This document shows, piece by piece, positions 48,001 to 60,389 of a DNA stretch of 64,000 nucleotides. Numbering within the stretch: the stretch's first letter is position 1; each line of letters opens with the position of its first letter. This DNA is from Mytilisepta virgata (lineage: Eukaryota > Mollusca > Bivalvia > Mytilida > Mytilidae), in the NCBI GenBank assembly GCA_028015205.1, contig CM051521.1, forward strand, positions 119,792,614 to 119,856,613. Reading direction: 5' to 3'. Below the pieces are notes generated by a model that saw only the letters and a list, made by a program, of their open reading frames with translations, made no database searches and was not told where the DNA came from. Both the position numbers and the translations under genes were made by a program.

Positions 48001-51000
48001 TTAAAGAAGACTTCAAATTATATAATATAGGCATTTTTAACAGAGGTACTTATTGGTAAACACTATATGGGTAAAAAGTTAAAATTTCCAAAAAATATTA
48101 TTGATGGATTTTATTTTTGATTGCTTGTGTTTCATTTTTAAAACTAAACTTGCAGGAGAAATAATAAACAACTTAAAAACAGAATAAATCAGGATTGCAG
48201 CATTCTTATCTCATACTACAGACTCTTTACTATAATTGGTAAGAAAGGGTAATACTGGATACATGTAAGTCTTGGCACAAACTGCTACATGCACTTAAAT
48301 CAAGTTTTTATTACATCTGTGCAGTTGAAGATTTACACAGATGCAAGGTAAATTACTAGCAATATACTATATGTGAAGTTACATAAAAAACTTAAAGAAA
48401 AATCCCTATTTTCACTTCTGAAGTTATGAATTTCTTTAAAATTCACCCTAAGATATTTCAAGTAATACTGATCAAAATGAGGTCACCGGGCTCGTTTTCT
48501 TGTTATTCCATCCCCAACTTTTCTCGTTTTAAGAAATCGTTAAAAGTAACATGTATTTTACATTTTGGTAATGATTTTCTTCATGTTAATTGGGAGAATA
48601 GTACATTGTTTAACCTGCCAATAAAATAGTCGTATCATTTTTAACACAAAATGATATGTAAAAAATTCTGACATAAGGAATTTTCTTAAAGTTGGCATGA
48701 AAGAATATAAAAAGTGCTCATTAATGAATTAATTTTTTTTTAAAATATAGGTCACCGGCCTTTTAAGAAAGAAAAGACATTTTGTAATCATTTTCCAATA
48801 ATTGTTATAATGATTAGAATAATCATCTCTTGGAAAAAGGTTGGATGACGTTACATCTTAATTTGGGTTCACATCAGATGTTGCCGTTTATAAATTTGTG
48901 GCTTAGAAAATTTTATTGAGTAAAACCATGTAAAATACAACAAACATCGCAAATAAACATAAAAGTGAACGGAATCTATAAGAAATTATAAATTTTTGGA
49001 ATAATTGTTATAATTCATGAAGATAAAGTAAATGTACTTATTAGGTTTGATATTGATTCAGATGCTAGACACATGTATCCCGTCAGTCCTAACAGAATAG
49101 ATTTGGTTGAAATCTTTAAATGATTTCAGATGTATTAATTTACCACTTTTATTTCTTTTATTCTTTTGTAATGAAACCAAAACATTGTAAGAGAGTGGTA
49201 AGGAGTATAAAGTATAACATTAAAAAGTAACGTTTTGTCCAAGTAACAGTACTGATAAAAATCTTAACATTAGCTTAAGATAATAAGAAAATCTATAAGT
49301 CCAAATAAAGCTAGCAGTTGCATAAGATAATAGTAATAATAATATGATTATAATAAAAATACATTAAATGGAGGTCGGCAGAAATGCTTAATTTCATGAT
49401 CCCTAATTATATTTTATGACCTGTGATATATGAAATTAATCTACATGTATTTCAGACCAGATAATTTTAATCTTTATTTTATTTTGAAAGTTTAACTAAG
49501 TCATCGCATTTATCTCTTGAAAATTGTTTTTATGTTAACTTTTGCGAACTTTCCATTGATTCGAGTCATCTATCTCTTTCCATTGATCAAAGGTTGAACG
49601 TTAGAAGTAATTGCGAGGGCATAATAGCTTTGCCCAGCTATATGCACAAAAAAAATAGAGGGATTTGTCTTTAAACCCAAATATTTTCTCATTAAATCTA
49701 TATCATTGGCAAAGTGAGATTTAATGAGAAATATGATAGATTTATATTTTTTGTAACTTAACACAGATGTTTATATAGTAGTAATATTGTAACGTCATGC
49801 TATAGAGTAAATTATTGCATTTTTTCACTTGGAAAATCATGGTATTTTTCCATTCCAATTACAATGAATATACTTTTACCAGTAGACTGAGATATATATT
49901 AATCGAAATCTGTTTTTTTGTTTATTTGTATTTTTAAAAGAGTATTGTGAAGATGGTGGAAGTACATAAATTGATTTGCTAACTACTTGCAGATGTAAGT
50001 GTATAAATTTAACTTCACAGGCTTATGTGTAATGTGTCCAAACAGCAATAATTCAATACTCACATTTCCTGGTCGTAAGACTGGACATGTTCAGGTGGTA
50101 GACCTAGCCAACACAGAGAAATCACCTACAGATATAGCTGCTCATGAGGCACCTCTTAGTTGCATAGCTCTGAATCTTCAGGGCACCAGATTAGCAACAG
50201 CATCAGAAAAAGTAAGAATGTATTGCTAATATAAACAAAAATTATTTCATGCCAATAACATACCTCATTGTGATACCATTAGCTGAAATTCTCTTTATTT
50301 TTTTTTTGTGGTGGGGGGTGGGGGTGGGGGTTCCTTTTCACAGATATTGACATGAAATAATTAAATTGGATAGCTACAATTTATCTATATTTACTGAATA
50401 ATTAATCTATATATAGTCAATTTTAGATGATATTATCTATCACCAACAAATAGAAATCTAGTCCTCTGTCTTTACGATACAGTGTAAAGATAAAGTTTTT
50501 GTAAGTCATATTGACATATGATATAATTTTTATCACATTAAGTGATTTATCAGCTCCTGTAAACAATTACAAAAGATCCTGATATAACACAGAAATGAAA
50601 GGAGCTGTGATGTAAATTTGAAGACAATGCTGAAACCAAATATGAAAAGTACAAAAAGTATTTATATACATCTGTGTATATTATATAAGTATTTACAAAT
50701 GTATATACATGTAAGTTAATATGGTAAAGGCTTAACAAAACATGTTTATACTATCTATTATAACTCCTGTAATGGACAAATACCAAGTGGCCGAACCTCT
50801 GAAGGTTAGGTGCTATTTGATAATTGAATACACAAATGCCTAGCTGAGAAAAGGTGTTTATATAGGTAGAAATGCGGTTTTAAAGACATGAGTATGCAAT
50901 AAAAGTTTTATGACAATTATAATTTATAAACTTACTAATGCATGTCATTTAAGTTTTTTCTTTAGAGAAATAGTTGGACAATTAAATGTAAAAAATTCAA

Positions 51001-54000
51001 AAATATATTATTAATACTTTTATAAAAAAATATTAAGAAATTTGTTGTTTTACACCTTTATAAAAAGAAAAAAGGAGAATGGAAAGAAAAGAATATCTAA
51101 CATACGATTAAAGAAGTAAAAAATTGTTATGAAATTTAATGATATAATAAAATGTAATTATTTTTATTTTATTATATTATTGAAATATAAAAACTCAGGT
51201 AGTTTGTTTATTAGATTCAACTTTAAAGTCTTTTATTTAATAATTATTTAAAAAAAGTAGAAGATATATGACTTATTCCATATTTTTTAACTTTACAATC
51301 TTAAATAAGGTATTATAAATTTTATCTTGTGTAAGATGTTATACATGGTGCACAAACATTTCAGACTAGGACATTTCGGCCAATTTATTTTTTCAAGGCG
51401 GCTGTTTCGGACAAATTTATTTTTTATGAAGTGTATATTGTGATACCTAGGACATTTCGGACATTTTTTTTATTAAGTTTATATTGTGTTACCTAGGACA
51501 CTTTTTGCTGAGCTTGTGTATGTTTAAGCTAAAGAAGCCATCCAAATATGAGTAAAGTTTTGAAATATAAAAATAACAGCCAAAAATATTAAAAAACATT
51601 CTCTTATGATGGTGCATTGTTATCTATTTCTCGTGCGATGAATTATTTGTCATAACTAATTCCCCATCATATGATATGAACAAGTGTTATGAGAAATTCT
51701 TTTATTTGATTGGCCTTGATCCAAACTTTGTTGTTTTCTGATTGGTTAAAATCTGCGCTGTCATCGTTGAAAGCCACTGTTGCATATCAACATTTTACGT
51801 CACAGAAAAATGAATGTTAAGATTTCCCGCGGGTCGGACGCCGAATCACAAACAAACAAATATTCCTGAAGAATCATAAGAGAAATAGGTTGAACGACTT
51901 GTAAAAATTAGATACAGCTTGATATCAACTCTCGTTATTTAATTTTGACTTAATAATATTCTCCTCAAAGGCTCGTTTATTATTATATCCAAATTAAAGA
52001 ACTCAATTTGATATCAAGCGATATCTAATTCTCACTCATTGTGAAACCTATAAATAAATATAAGGTGATGATTGCTTTTGATGTTTGCCTCTATTGTTTT
52101 TTGTTATTACAGTCGACTCTCGTTGTCTCGAACTCGCTTGAGTCGAATTTTCGGATGAGTCGAATTTTTACTCTGGTCCCAAAAATCGTCCCATATTTAT
52201 GTATGTATTTTTTCTCCTGTTTAGTCGAATTCTTGTAAGTCGAATTTTTTCCTATCTCGAACTAATTTCATAGTCCCAAATTAACAAAACAACACAAATT
52301 CTGTTCATTATCTCAAGTAATTATCACCTTTCAAAACATCGCTTTCGGAAAATTCGGGGATTAAATGGCTTCGCCGGTGATCAGCCTAAATTGCTTGTCA
52401 TCTTACCTTGATTGCCAATTAACAGGTCATCACCTTACATAAGGTATTAATTAGTGACACATATTCTATAAAGAGCTTTTAATGACATTAATCAACCCTT
52501 TTATTTGTTTACCGCCATGCGCTTGGTAGGTATAAATTACGGATCGTATCATCTATTGTATTGATGTTCTATTAATAACTTCGAATGAATAAAAAAATAA
52601 TTTTGAGAATTTTGAGAAATTTAAAGCATTTTGTTATAAATACATGAAATATGAATCTTGATTGATCACTTGTATGCCTTTCAAAATGTCTTCTGACGAA
52701 CTTGTTGCACATGGATCTGGTGAAGTTTCCTTCAACTCATTATTGGAATACCTAATACACAAATAAGTTGGAAATGTACAAAAATAAGACAAAAGTAGCA
52801 TATTGTACACACACAACAAGAACTATCAATCACGAATATTAAAACTTACTTCGCTACCGGAACACAATACTCTCTTTAGGTTTACCGGAAGTCGCTAAAT
52901 TATCTCCCCTGTTCTTTCTCGAAAAAATGTCAACTCCTTTTGAGTCAAACTTCGCCTATCTCGAATTTTTCTTGTGGTCCCATGGAGTTCGAGATAACGA
53001 GAGTCAACTGTAATTGATATTAATTACCTTAATCTGCTGCTGATTAATACATTGTATAATAAGTATCAGTTTTGAGAAAATTATCCAATTTTTAAATATC
53101 AACTGGATTAAAAAATAATTAAAATCACACAACATTAAAAATAATTATTTTCAATTTTAGTTAAACCTTTTTAATTAAAAGAATAAGGAAAATAATAAAA
53201 AAAAATTAAATATAATTGCATTACATTAATATTACTACTATTTTTTATAGATATTTAAATTATTTATTTGAAAATATAAAATCTGGCCGAAAAGTACTGT
53301 CGGCCGAAACGCCCTACATTCGTTATACATAACGCCTTTTATTTTTAATTAATTGGTTTACGGATTTTTTTTTTTTAAATAGGGTCGGTCGGTCGGGAAA
53401 AAAAAGAAAAAAAAGAGGGAAAATCATGTACTTTTGAACAATCTTGGTTATATTGCCAAATATACAAAGGTTGCAAAAGATCAGTTAATTCCCTCTTTTG
53501 AAACCCAAATGTCAGAACATCTATCTTGAAAGGTGTTGTTCCCTTTTTAAGGGATCCGACTCGTCAACTACTACAACTTAAATCAAGATATTCATACAAA
53601 ACGAACGTAAAAGCCGCATTGATTCTATTAAGAAATTTGTTTCATAAAACTTGTTGCGGAAATTGACTAGATTCTTGATGTTCCTAAATGGAAGTATAAT
53701 ACTAACAGAAGAAGAAGAAGAAGACTAACATCTATAAATAGATATTTTTTTGGATTATGTTTACAAGTATTTTATTGATGGATAATCTATTTTTAGGCGA
53801 ATTGAAATATAATCTTTTATGAAATTTTGATTCAAAAAGGATTTAAATTTATTTTTATTTTCGGGATGGCTGATTTCAAAGGGTCCGCGGTAATAAAAAA
53901 CCAAAATTTTCAATTTTATTTTTTTTCTTCAAATCGGCAAAATCGGGTTGGCGGATCCGTAAACCAACTAATTAAAAATAAATGGCCTAATATATATGGT

Positions 54001-57000
54001 TTTTCCAGTGTATTTGATCATGTCACCTGAATATACAAAACTGATACCTAACAGTAACAGGTCCCATCTATGGTGGGAGTAAAACTACCTAAAGAAAATG
54101 GATCCACACAAAGGTGTGAAAGAATAAATCATAAAATAATTATGGTTATTCAACACTTTGAGAGCATTTCACATGTCATATTTTACCTTATATCTTATAG
54201 AATACATTTCATTTGAGTTTAACAACTTTTTTCTTGAAAAAAAATAACATGCTTTTAAGACTTTCAATGTTTGTAGTCTGTCTATAGATACTTATAAATG
54301 CACTCACCTCGGTAAATTTGTTTATGTTTATAAAAAGTATAAGTGTTTAAATCTGAGATTTAACACAGGCCACACATATTTTCATTGTACAATCTATTGT
54401 AGCTAGAAGCAGAGACGTATATATCAAAAAATTGTATTATATGTCTCTGCTAGAAGTTTGTACACATAAATTTGGATTATCTACCCTTGTCATCTGGGTT
54501 TTGGAAAAGGGTGAATTCTCAGGAAGTCTGATATATTTTATATTTCAAACTTCCGCAGAGTGGCATGAATTTTGATGAGAATGGTGCAATCAATAGAAAT
54601 TTTTGGTGTTTTTCTTGTTTAACAAACTAGATTATTGAACTTGAATACTTGTAATTCAAAATATCATAATTTTATATGTGTTTTATGGTAAATCTATAAT
54701 TCTATTATTAAGTAACATGAAAGGTTGTACTCACAGACAACACAGAAATCTTTTGTTTCAGTTTTGACAATTTTCAGATTTTCTAAAGTTTTTAAATGAT
54801 TATAAGAACTTGGCAATGGTTTCAGTAAGTCATTTTGGATTAGCATATGACATTAAGTTTAATAAACTATATTTACAATAAGAATTATTGATGGATTGTG
54901 ATGCTTTCAGGGAACACTAATTAGGGTATTTGATCCAATGTCAGGATTACAGCTACATGAATTAAGAAGAGGTGCAAATAGTGCTAATATTTATTGGTAG
55001 GTAACATGTAAGACAATAGATTTTTATCCCATGCTTAAGGAGAGGATATAGTGTTTTGTCTATTTATTTGTTTGTTCTTTATATGTTTTATTGACTGTTT
55101 ATGTTTTTGGCAATAGTCCAGATTTAACCAAGTACAAATCATAGAGGGATGATATTTTGTCAGTGCAAACATCTTGGAATAATAAGGTCAAGTAAAAAAA
55201 TAAGTGGTTCCTGTTACACCAAGATAAAAAATAGGGTAGTAGGGATTTTTTTTATTTTACAAATTATTTTAACATAGAATCTATGGTAAATACATTATGT
55301 CTTTAACAGTGCGGATTGAAAAATGTCTAAAATTCTTTATGGTAGGTAGGGTAACTGGAACTGCACATTTTAAAATTTTGGCCTAAATATCTTTTCATAA
55401 ATTCACCTTTACCTATATTTATATGTGAGAATGACTTTGAAGGGTCTGTGCTTGAATTAAGTCATCATGAAAAGCATTTCACTCATGAATCCATCCTTGA
55501 TAACGTTTACAACTTAAATATTGAATTTAAATTGGATTTAACTTTGCATGAGTATACATTTCAATTTTTATTCCAAAATTTGTGTTGGCCCCTGTAGGTA
55601 TGGTTTTGCAGAGTTTATTTTCAGTGTATATTTTTACATAACAGTCTATCCTTTGTGACTGATAATCATCATTTTATGTATTTTCCAGTATAAATTTTAA
55701 TCAAGATTCCAGTCTACTCTGTGTGGCCAGTGATCATGGTACTGTTCATATATTTTCAACAGAAGATCCAAAACGGAACAAACAGTTAGGGTATGTATAA
55801 ATAATAAGAAATTTTGTTCTCCCAGACAAAAAGGTGTTTGAATTAAACTGAAGAATATAAATTTCTGTGAAGGGACATACATGTTAAAATAGCTTTAGGT
55901 AATTGGGATCAGGCATTTCAGGTTCTGCTGAATGTACTTCTGTGTATTTGGTATGCTGGAAGCCAAATATAAAAGGTCTAGGTAGTTCGTCATGACTACT
56001 AATGATCACTAGCCTGTCAACGCTGAGGTTGTGAGTTCGAATCTCAGCTGTGGTGGGGTGTGTTCGACGCCGATCTTAATTGACAAGGATTGCGAATTTT
56101 CCTACCGAAGGTCATTGGTTCTCTCCGGGTACTCCGGCTTCCTCCACCAATAAAGACTGGCCGCCGCGAAATAGCCAAATGTACTGAAAACGGCGTCACA
56201 ACCCTAACTAAACAAACAAACAAACAAAGAAAGCAATTTATAAAAAAAAACATTTAAAGGACACATCTTGTTTATAAATACTTTATGTTACAATATGAAA
56301 AGTTTAAAGATAATAATTTTTCATATTACAATATATTATGTCTTTACCTATTTAAATATATACTTGTATGTTTATAATTTTACAGAATTGGGTCAGCTAG
56401 TTTCCTGCCAAAGTATTTCAGCTCAACATGGAGTTTTTCCAAGTTCCAGGTCCCAGGTGGTGCTCGATGTCTTTGTGCCTTTGGTGCAGATTCAAATTCT
56501 GTGATAGGTACATTTCATAAAAGAATACTGTAAATTCAGAAATTATTGCACCAAATGTTCCTTTTATTTAACAATCTTATTCTGTTGGTTATACAAAGTT
56601 AGAAACTTATTTTTAAAATTTTTGCTGTATCATTACCTCAATTACACATTGGGCTTTTGTAGTAAAATTATTTCATTTAGTACAATTTTTTCAGTGTGAG
56701 TGAGTCTGTTGTCATTGTTGACTTATTATGTAATTAATTTTTTATTGCCATCAAATGTGAGTAAATTTTCTTTGAACAAAATTTCTTGGTGACTTTTCTT
56801 CTGACACTGGAAAAATTCTAAACTAGCAACTTACAGTGTTTTTAAAAATTTTCAGCAACTTAAATCTCCATTTCACTTTCTAGTTTAGTCCACGGTATTT
56901 GTTAAATACCTGTCAAAGTTTGTTTTGGCTGACCAGATAGAACAATGGACAAAAAATCACATAAAAGAACACAAAACACAAACATTAACACAAAAGAGAA

Positions 57001-57180
57001 TCATGAGAGACTGACTTGGTAGAGACAGTGAACAGCAATCACAATAACATATACTTATTTTGTTCTTTTGTAGTTGTATGTGCAGATGGCAGCTATTATA
57101 AATTTGTGTTCAATCAGAAGGGAGAATGTACGCGAGATGTCTATGCCCAGTTTTTAGAAATGACAGATGACAGATCATAG
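42071..57180 (+). CDS. WDR45B: WD-repeat PROPPIN WDR45B/WIPI3, 344 aa, 10 exons
   Basis: Seven-bladed beta-propeller that binds PI3P on autophagic membranes. Exons: 42071-42137, 44637-44711, 45856-45957, 47084-47171, 47878-47972, 50021-50211, 54911-54996, 55689-55790, 56386-56507, 57074-57180. All are GT-AG and sum to 1,035 nt, with every phase consistent. The 344-aa length equals that of the human protein as I remember it. Diagnostic sequences: [66 protein letters not shown], and the phosphoinositide-binding LRRG (L224-G227, in the 54911 exon). [19 protein letters not shown] and [14 protein letters not shown] complete the match. Intron 6 (4.7 kb) contains several TIR elements and the P-like footprint. 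Confidence 0.97.
42353..43307. mobile_element. 955-bp TIR element with a perfect 9-bp duplication (Mutator/Merlin-type TSD length)
   Basis: The inverted ends gggtacttataaagtgagaa are identical, and similarity continues inward (ggaatcg). The 9-mer catttcaaa flanks both sides (42344-42352, 43308-43316). No transposase is encoded. It lies in WDR45B intron 1. A 9-bp duplication suggests the Mutator or Merlin superfamily; this is inference. Confidence 0.85.
44860..45600. repeat. Degenerate tandem repeats, unit about 110-140 bp (WDR45B intron 2)
   Basis: The blocks ttgaccttgacctcaa, ggacaatatgcttg, taacctttttg and gatatttggtatgtaggt recur four to five times with divergence. Confidence 0.75.
46016..46279 (+). 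mobile_element. tRNA-headed SINE, plus strand, with a 12-bp TSD
   Basis: Same family as 35532-35800: A box tggccgagtggtct, body tccgggtattccggcttcct, tail of aaac repeats. The direct repeat acaaatccttag flanks it (46004-46015, 46280-46291). The B box is mutated (gagttagaatctc). It lies in WDR45B intron 3. Confidence 0.9.
46437..46905. repeat. Dispersed repeat with an internal duplication (WDR45B intron 3)
   Basis: Two diverged copies of a segment containing atgacctacatttcat/ttat, ttaagttttg, aggtt(t/c)atttctttg and gcatagtgtatcaa, about 130 bp apart. It ends at ggcgggcgtccgtgtc. Similar GC-richer ends occur at 26050 and 62300. Confidence 0.5.
50313..50330 (+). other. G-run with G-quadruplex potential
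   Basis: Runs of 6, 5 and 5 G separated by single T lie about 100 nt downstream of the WDR45B exon 6 donor, on the sense strand. The 6-G run could supply two of the four tracts. Confidence 0.5.
52110..53010. mobile_element. 901-bp non-autonomous pogo/Tigger-type TIR element
   Basis: The ends cagtcgactctcgttgtctc and, inverted, cagttgactctcgttatctc continue into gaactc, with TA on both sides (52108-52109, 53011-53012). Subterminal repeats of the tcgaatttt type occur at both ends. No transposase is present. It lies in WDR45B intron 6. Confidence 0.85.
53335..53987. mobile_element. About 650-bp TIR element (MITE)
   Basis: Ends of about 32 bp (atttttaattaattggttta-cggat on the left; inverted atttttaattagttggttta-cggat on the right). 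The interior includes a gaagaagaagaagaag microsatellite (53709-53724). The exact termini and target duplication are unclear. Confidence 0.6.
54410..54449 (-). mobile_element. 40-bp excision footprint (or ultra-short relic) of the 13-kb P-like transposon
   Basis: The first 18 bp match the right TIR tip at 17 of 18 positions. The last 18 bp, inverted, match the left TIR tip at 18 of 18. Only AAAA lies between. The perfect 7-bp duplication ctagaag flanks it (54403-54409, 54450-54456), the same duplication length as the full element. Drosophila P transposase cuts about 17 nt inside each end, so excision leaves roughly this much of each TIR. The lost copy would have been in inverse orientation in WDR45B intron 6. 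Confidence 0.9.
55975..56228 (+). mobile_element. 5'-truncated tRNA-headed SINE
   Basis: Starts inside the A-box region (ggtctaggtagttcg). The B box is intact (gagttcgaatctc), the body tccgggtactccggcttcct is present, and the tail is aaac repeats. It lies in WDR45B intron 8. Target duplication not clear. Confidence 0.85.
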
Positions 57181-57700
57181 ACTGTGTACAATTTTATATA
57201 TGATATTGCTAAGATGGTGCCAATTGTTGTATATTGTACTGTGTCAATATGGTTGCATTTTATATTATTATAAATCATCGATGGTGTGTTGTCAGAACTG
57301 CTGTTAACCAGGATGCAAATTATAAGTTTAGTTTGTAATTACGATATGCTATAAATGTGCTGGTACTTTATATATAAATATAATGGTATCAGGTAAGTAA
57401 TTACGATATGTTATAAACGTGCTGATACTTTATGTATAAATATAATGGTATCAGGTAAGTAATTACGATATGTTATAAACGTGCTGATACTTTATGTATA
57501 AATATAATGGTATCAGGTAAGTTACAATGAGACAACATCCAGTTTGATTCAGCACAGGAAGAGATTTATTGTACTACATGTAGGTGTCACATGGTCAACA
57601 GTCCATCCCACAAGACTTAGGTTGATTTGGCCTCCTAAAAAAATATATATATTATACAGTTTAATATTGTCTTCTCTGTAATAAATATGACTATCATTTA
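57181..57700 (+). other. WDR45B 3' flank / 3' UTR with a triplicated 62-bp unit
   Basis: Three 62-bp copies (57335-57520) each contain gtaattacgatatg…ggtatcaggtaa. A possible poly(A) signal AATAAA lies at 57680-57685. The transcript end is not determined. Confidence 0.5.
57335..57520. repeat. 3 x 62-bp tandem repeat
   Basis: Units start at 57335, 57397 and 57459. The second and third are identical apart from the junction; the first differs at a few positions. Confidence 0.95.
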
Positions 57701-57975
57701 AAGATGAAAGCCTTTGGGTGAAAAAAAAAACTTAGTTTGACATACTGTTACTTCAAAAATCATTGTTCATATCTGTATTTCAAATCTCCAACAACTGAGA
57801 GTAATATGAAAATATGTAATGTTTTTCCTCTACATGTTATACAATATTACACAAAAATAAGAGTGCAATATTGAATTACTGCAATTTTCATTCTGTGTTA
57901 TCTTTCTGGATGGCAAGTTTATAGTAATTAATTTAATATTAGTTGAATTTTATGCAAGGATCCCAAAATTTCAGC

Positions 57976-58181
57976 CCTCTGCCTGACATATATTTGTCAC
58001 ACATGGATGTTTGAACATAGTTCCAACAATTGTATATTGTGTACCTCTGCCTGACATATATTTGTCAAACATGGATGTTTGAACATAGTTCCAACAATTG
58101 TATATTGTGTTCCTCTGCCGGACATATATTTGTCAAACATGGATGTTCGAACATAGTTCCAACAATTGTATATTGTGTACC
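57976..58181. repeat. 3 x 68-bp tandem repeat
   Basis: Units start at 57976, 58044 and 58112 (cctctgcc(t/g)gacatatatt … ccaacaattgtatattgtgt). Confidence 0.95.
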
Positions 58182-58258
58182 TTTTTTTAACAGTTACTGG
58201 TTATGTTTTATAATTTAATTTTATTTGGAAAAGATGTTATATTATATGATTATTGCAT

Positions 58259-58330
58259 GACTATTGGTGAATATTGTCCCAAGCAAGCTCATGCAATATA
58301 ATGTACTGCGAGGGACAATATTAACCAATT
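58259..58330. repeat. Imperfect hairpin
   Basis: attggtgaatattgtccc pairs with gggacaatattaaccaat (one mismatch) around a loop of about 35 bp. It directly precedes a TIR element. Confidence 0.65.
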
Positions 58331-58351
58331 TCATCCAATAACCATTTTTAT

Positions 58352-58807
58352 TATATAGTAATAAATATTTTCTTCTATTTTCACAGTTCTAAGAGCATTA
58401 AGCTCCAAATCAAAATAAATACCTTATTGAACTTGTGCGAATATGAATGATGAAACTCTTATTTGCACGAGTTCAAAATATAAAGTCGATTCGAAACCTG
58501 GGGAATATCTCATTGATTCCTGCAAATAAAATCCTCATATTTGTTCTTGTTTACATTATACTTAATTGTAGCTCAAATCGGCTCATTTTGGTGTTTGTTT
58601 CTTTAGAAAAGCATTTTCAACAACAGACAATTTTCGAGTCTACCTGGTTTCCGCCATTTTAATTTCTTTATAAACAGACGAAGATGTAAAAAATCAATTT
58701 CTGAACGCATATATTATTTACCAAAATTGAAACATTCTTTGCGTGCAAATACAAGGATTTATTTCAATTTCTATTGAAATTAATAGGGAAATATTTATTA
58801 CTATATA
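58352..58807. mobile_element. 456-bp TIR element (MITE)
   Basis: The ends tatatagtaataaatatttt and gaaatatttattactatata are inverted repeats of about 19 bp. No coding capacity. AT-rich ends obscure any target duplication. Confidence 0.6.
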
Positions 58808-59192
58808 AATTATAATAATAAATATATATGAACGATAGGATCACATGGAATGAGTTTAAATAGATAGGATTATTATACCTCAGTGTATTAGTTTCATTAG
58901 AAAATTACAGATAATTAAAATATTATTGTCAATAGTACTTTCATAAAAAACTATTGGACTAGGTGTACAATATTCTTTCGCAGAATTTTTAAACATTATG
59001 CATTTTCCCCGTGAAATTTCTTTCAAATGCTTCTAGTTTTATCACATCGAAAGTATTGATTCGTCTGACAACAATGAGGCATCCAGTTGGAACCGACTTG
59101 CCTCCCTATAACCAAGGAAGATTGACAGAGATATATTAGACCAAAAATGTATAAGATTCGGTATAATAAAACTCTTATTGACTGCATATTTA

Positions 59193-59310
59193 GGGAATAG
59201 TAAGTTTATTGTTCCCTTGATATCGAGTATTGCCACGAGGCATAACTATTGCCCCTTGGCTACGCCTCGTGGCAATAGTTGGTATCTCAAACAATTAACT
59301 TACTATTCCC
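59193..59310. repeat. 118-bp foldback element
   Basis: gggaatagtaagttta and (inverted) gggaatagtaagttaat form the tips. An inner inverted pair, attgccacgaggc / gcctcgtggcaat, makes a second stem. Confidence 0.7.
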
Positions 59311-60086
59311 CTCATACCCAGTTAATAAGTATACGCATATATATGAATACGCAAAAGTGTATCAATAGGGGGAATTATACATTTATTTGTTAAAGTATGA
59401 TACTTTTTCATTTGGTTAAAAATACACATCTGGCGTTGGAGTACAAGATTTTTTTCCCCATTTCGGTTAAAATATACTTTTATCGGTTGGAGTAAAATAT
59501 TTGAAAACCCTACAAGAGAACCTCACAAATGTAGCACATGCTCAATGATTATGTACCAAACAACATAAATAGGAAATGGCTACATTGTGGATTAAACTTT
59601 TTTGGAAATTACCGGTAAGAAGAATTTTTTGGGAGATAAATTGGTTTTTTTTGGTACTTTTTATAGTTAATGGAAATTGTAAGGTCATTTTGTATGCAAA
59701 TTTAATTAATAGATAGTTAAGATAGTTTCAAAAACCACTGATCAATCGGTCACTGATGAATGACCCAGATTGAACTTATTTTCAACAGATGGTCAGATGT
59801 ACAATATGGCTTTAATAATCACTGATCAATTAATGCTCTGATACAAACATATCCATCCAAGTTACTTGATATTGTTGTACATCTATTTTGTTTTAAAAAT
59901 AGATTTTTGAACTGGTTCATTCCATATTCTTGTAAGATCTTCATTTTAAGATTAACTTACATTGTGGGAGAAAGTGTTCATATTTGTTTATTAAATCAAA
60001 TATCATACAGAAATTAAATGATTCTTAATTATAATATTGCAATTATACATTTAAAATTTAGATTTTATCAAATAAATAAAGAGTGT

Positions 60087-60361
60087 TGCTTAGGGAGCAA
60101 CCATTTGATTTTTATGGGGGGGGCTAGGATTAAATTTGAAATAAAAAGGCAGGACTAGGATTTTGGCAAAATAAAGGGACGGGATCACTTTAGGTGTGAA
60201 AAAAAATGCAGGATCTGCATCAATCAGGAAATTTTTGAGTTTAAATGAAAATAAAAATTTAGGCCACAATAGCAGCTGAAAATAATCCAGGACCAAAATT
60301 TCAAATAAAAAAAATAGGCAAAATAGCCCCCCATAATAATCAAATGGTTGCTCCCTAAGCA
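60087..60361. mobile_element. 275-bp MITE with about 30-bp TIRs
   Basis: The tips tgcttagggagcaaccattt-gatt are identical at both ends (inverted), continuing into an atgggggg stretch. The interior is purine-rich and non-coding. The open frame on the minus strand across it is by-product. Confidence 0.85.
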
Positions 60362-60389
60362 CAGCATGATATGTCAGCAACATGCTTTT

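Noticed and set aside
51360..53330. A larger inverted-repeat element bounded by catttcggcc-like and ggccgaaa-like sequences around the 901-bp element
   Set aside because: The end similarity is short and interrupted, and no target duplication could be found. Only the inner 52110-53010 element is supported.
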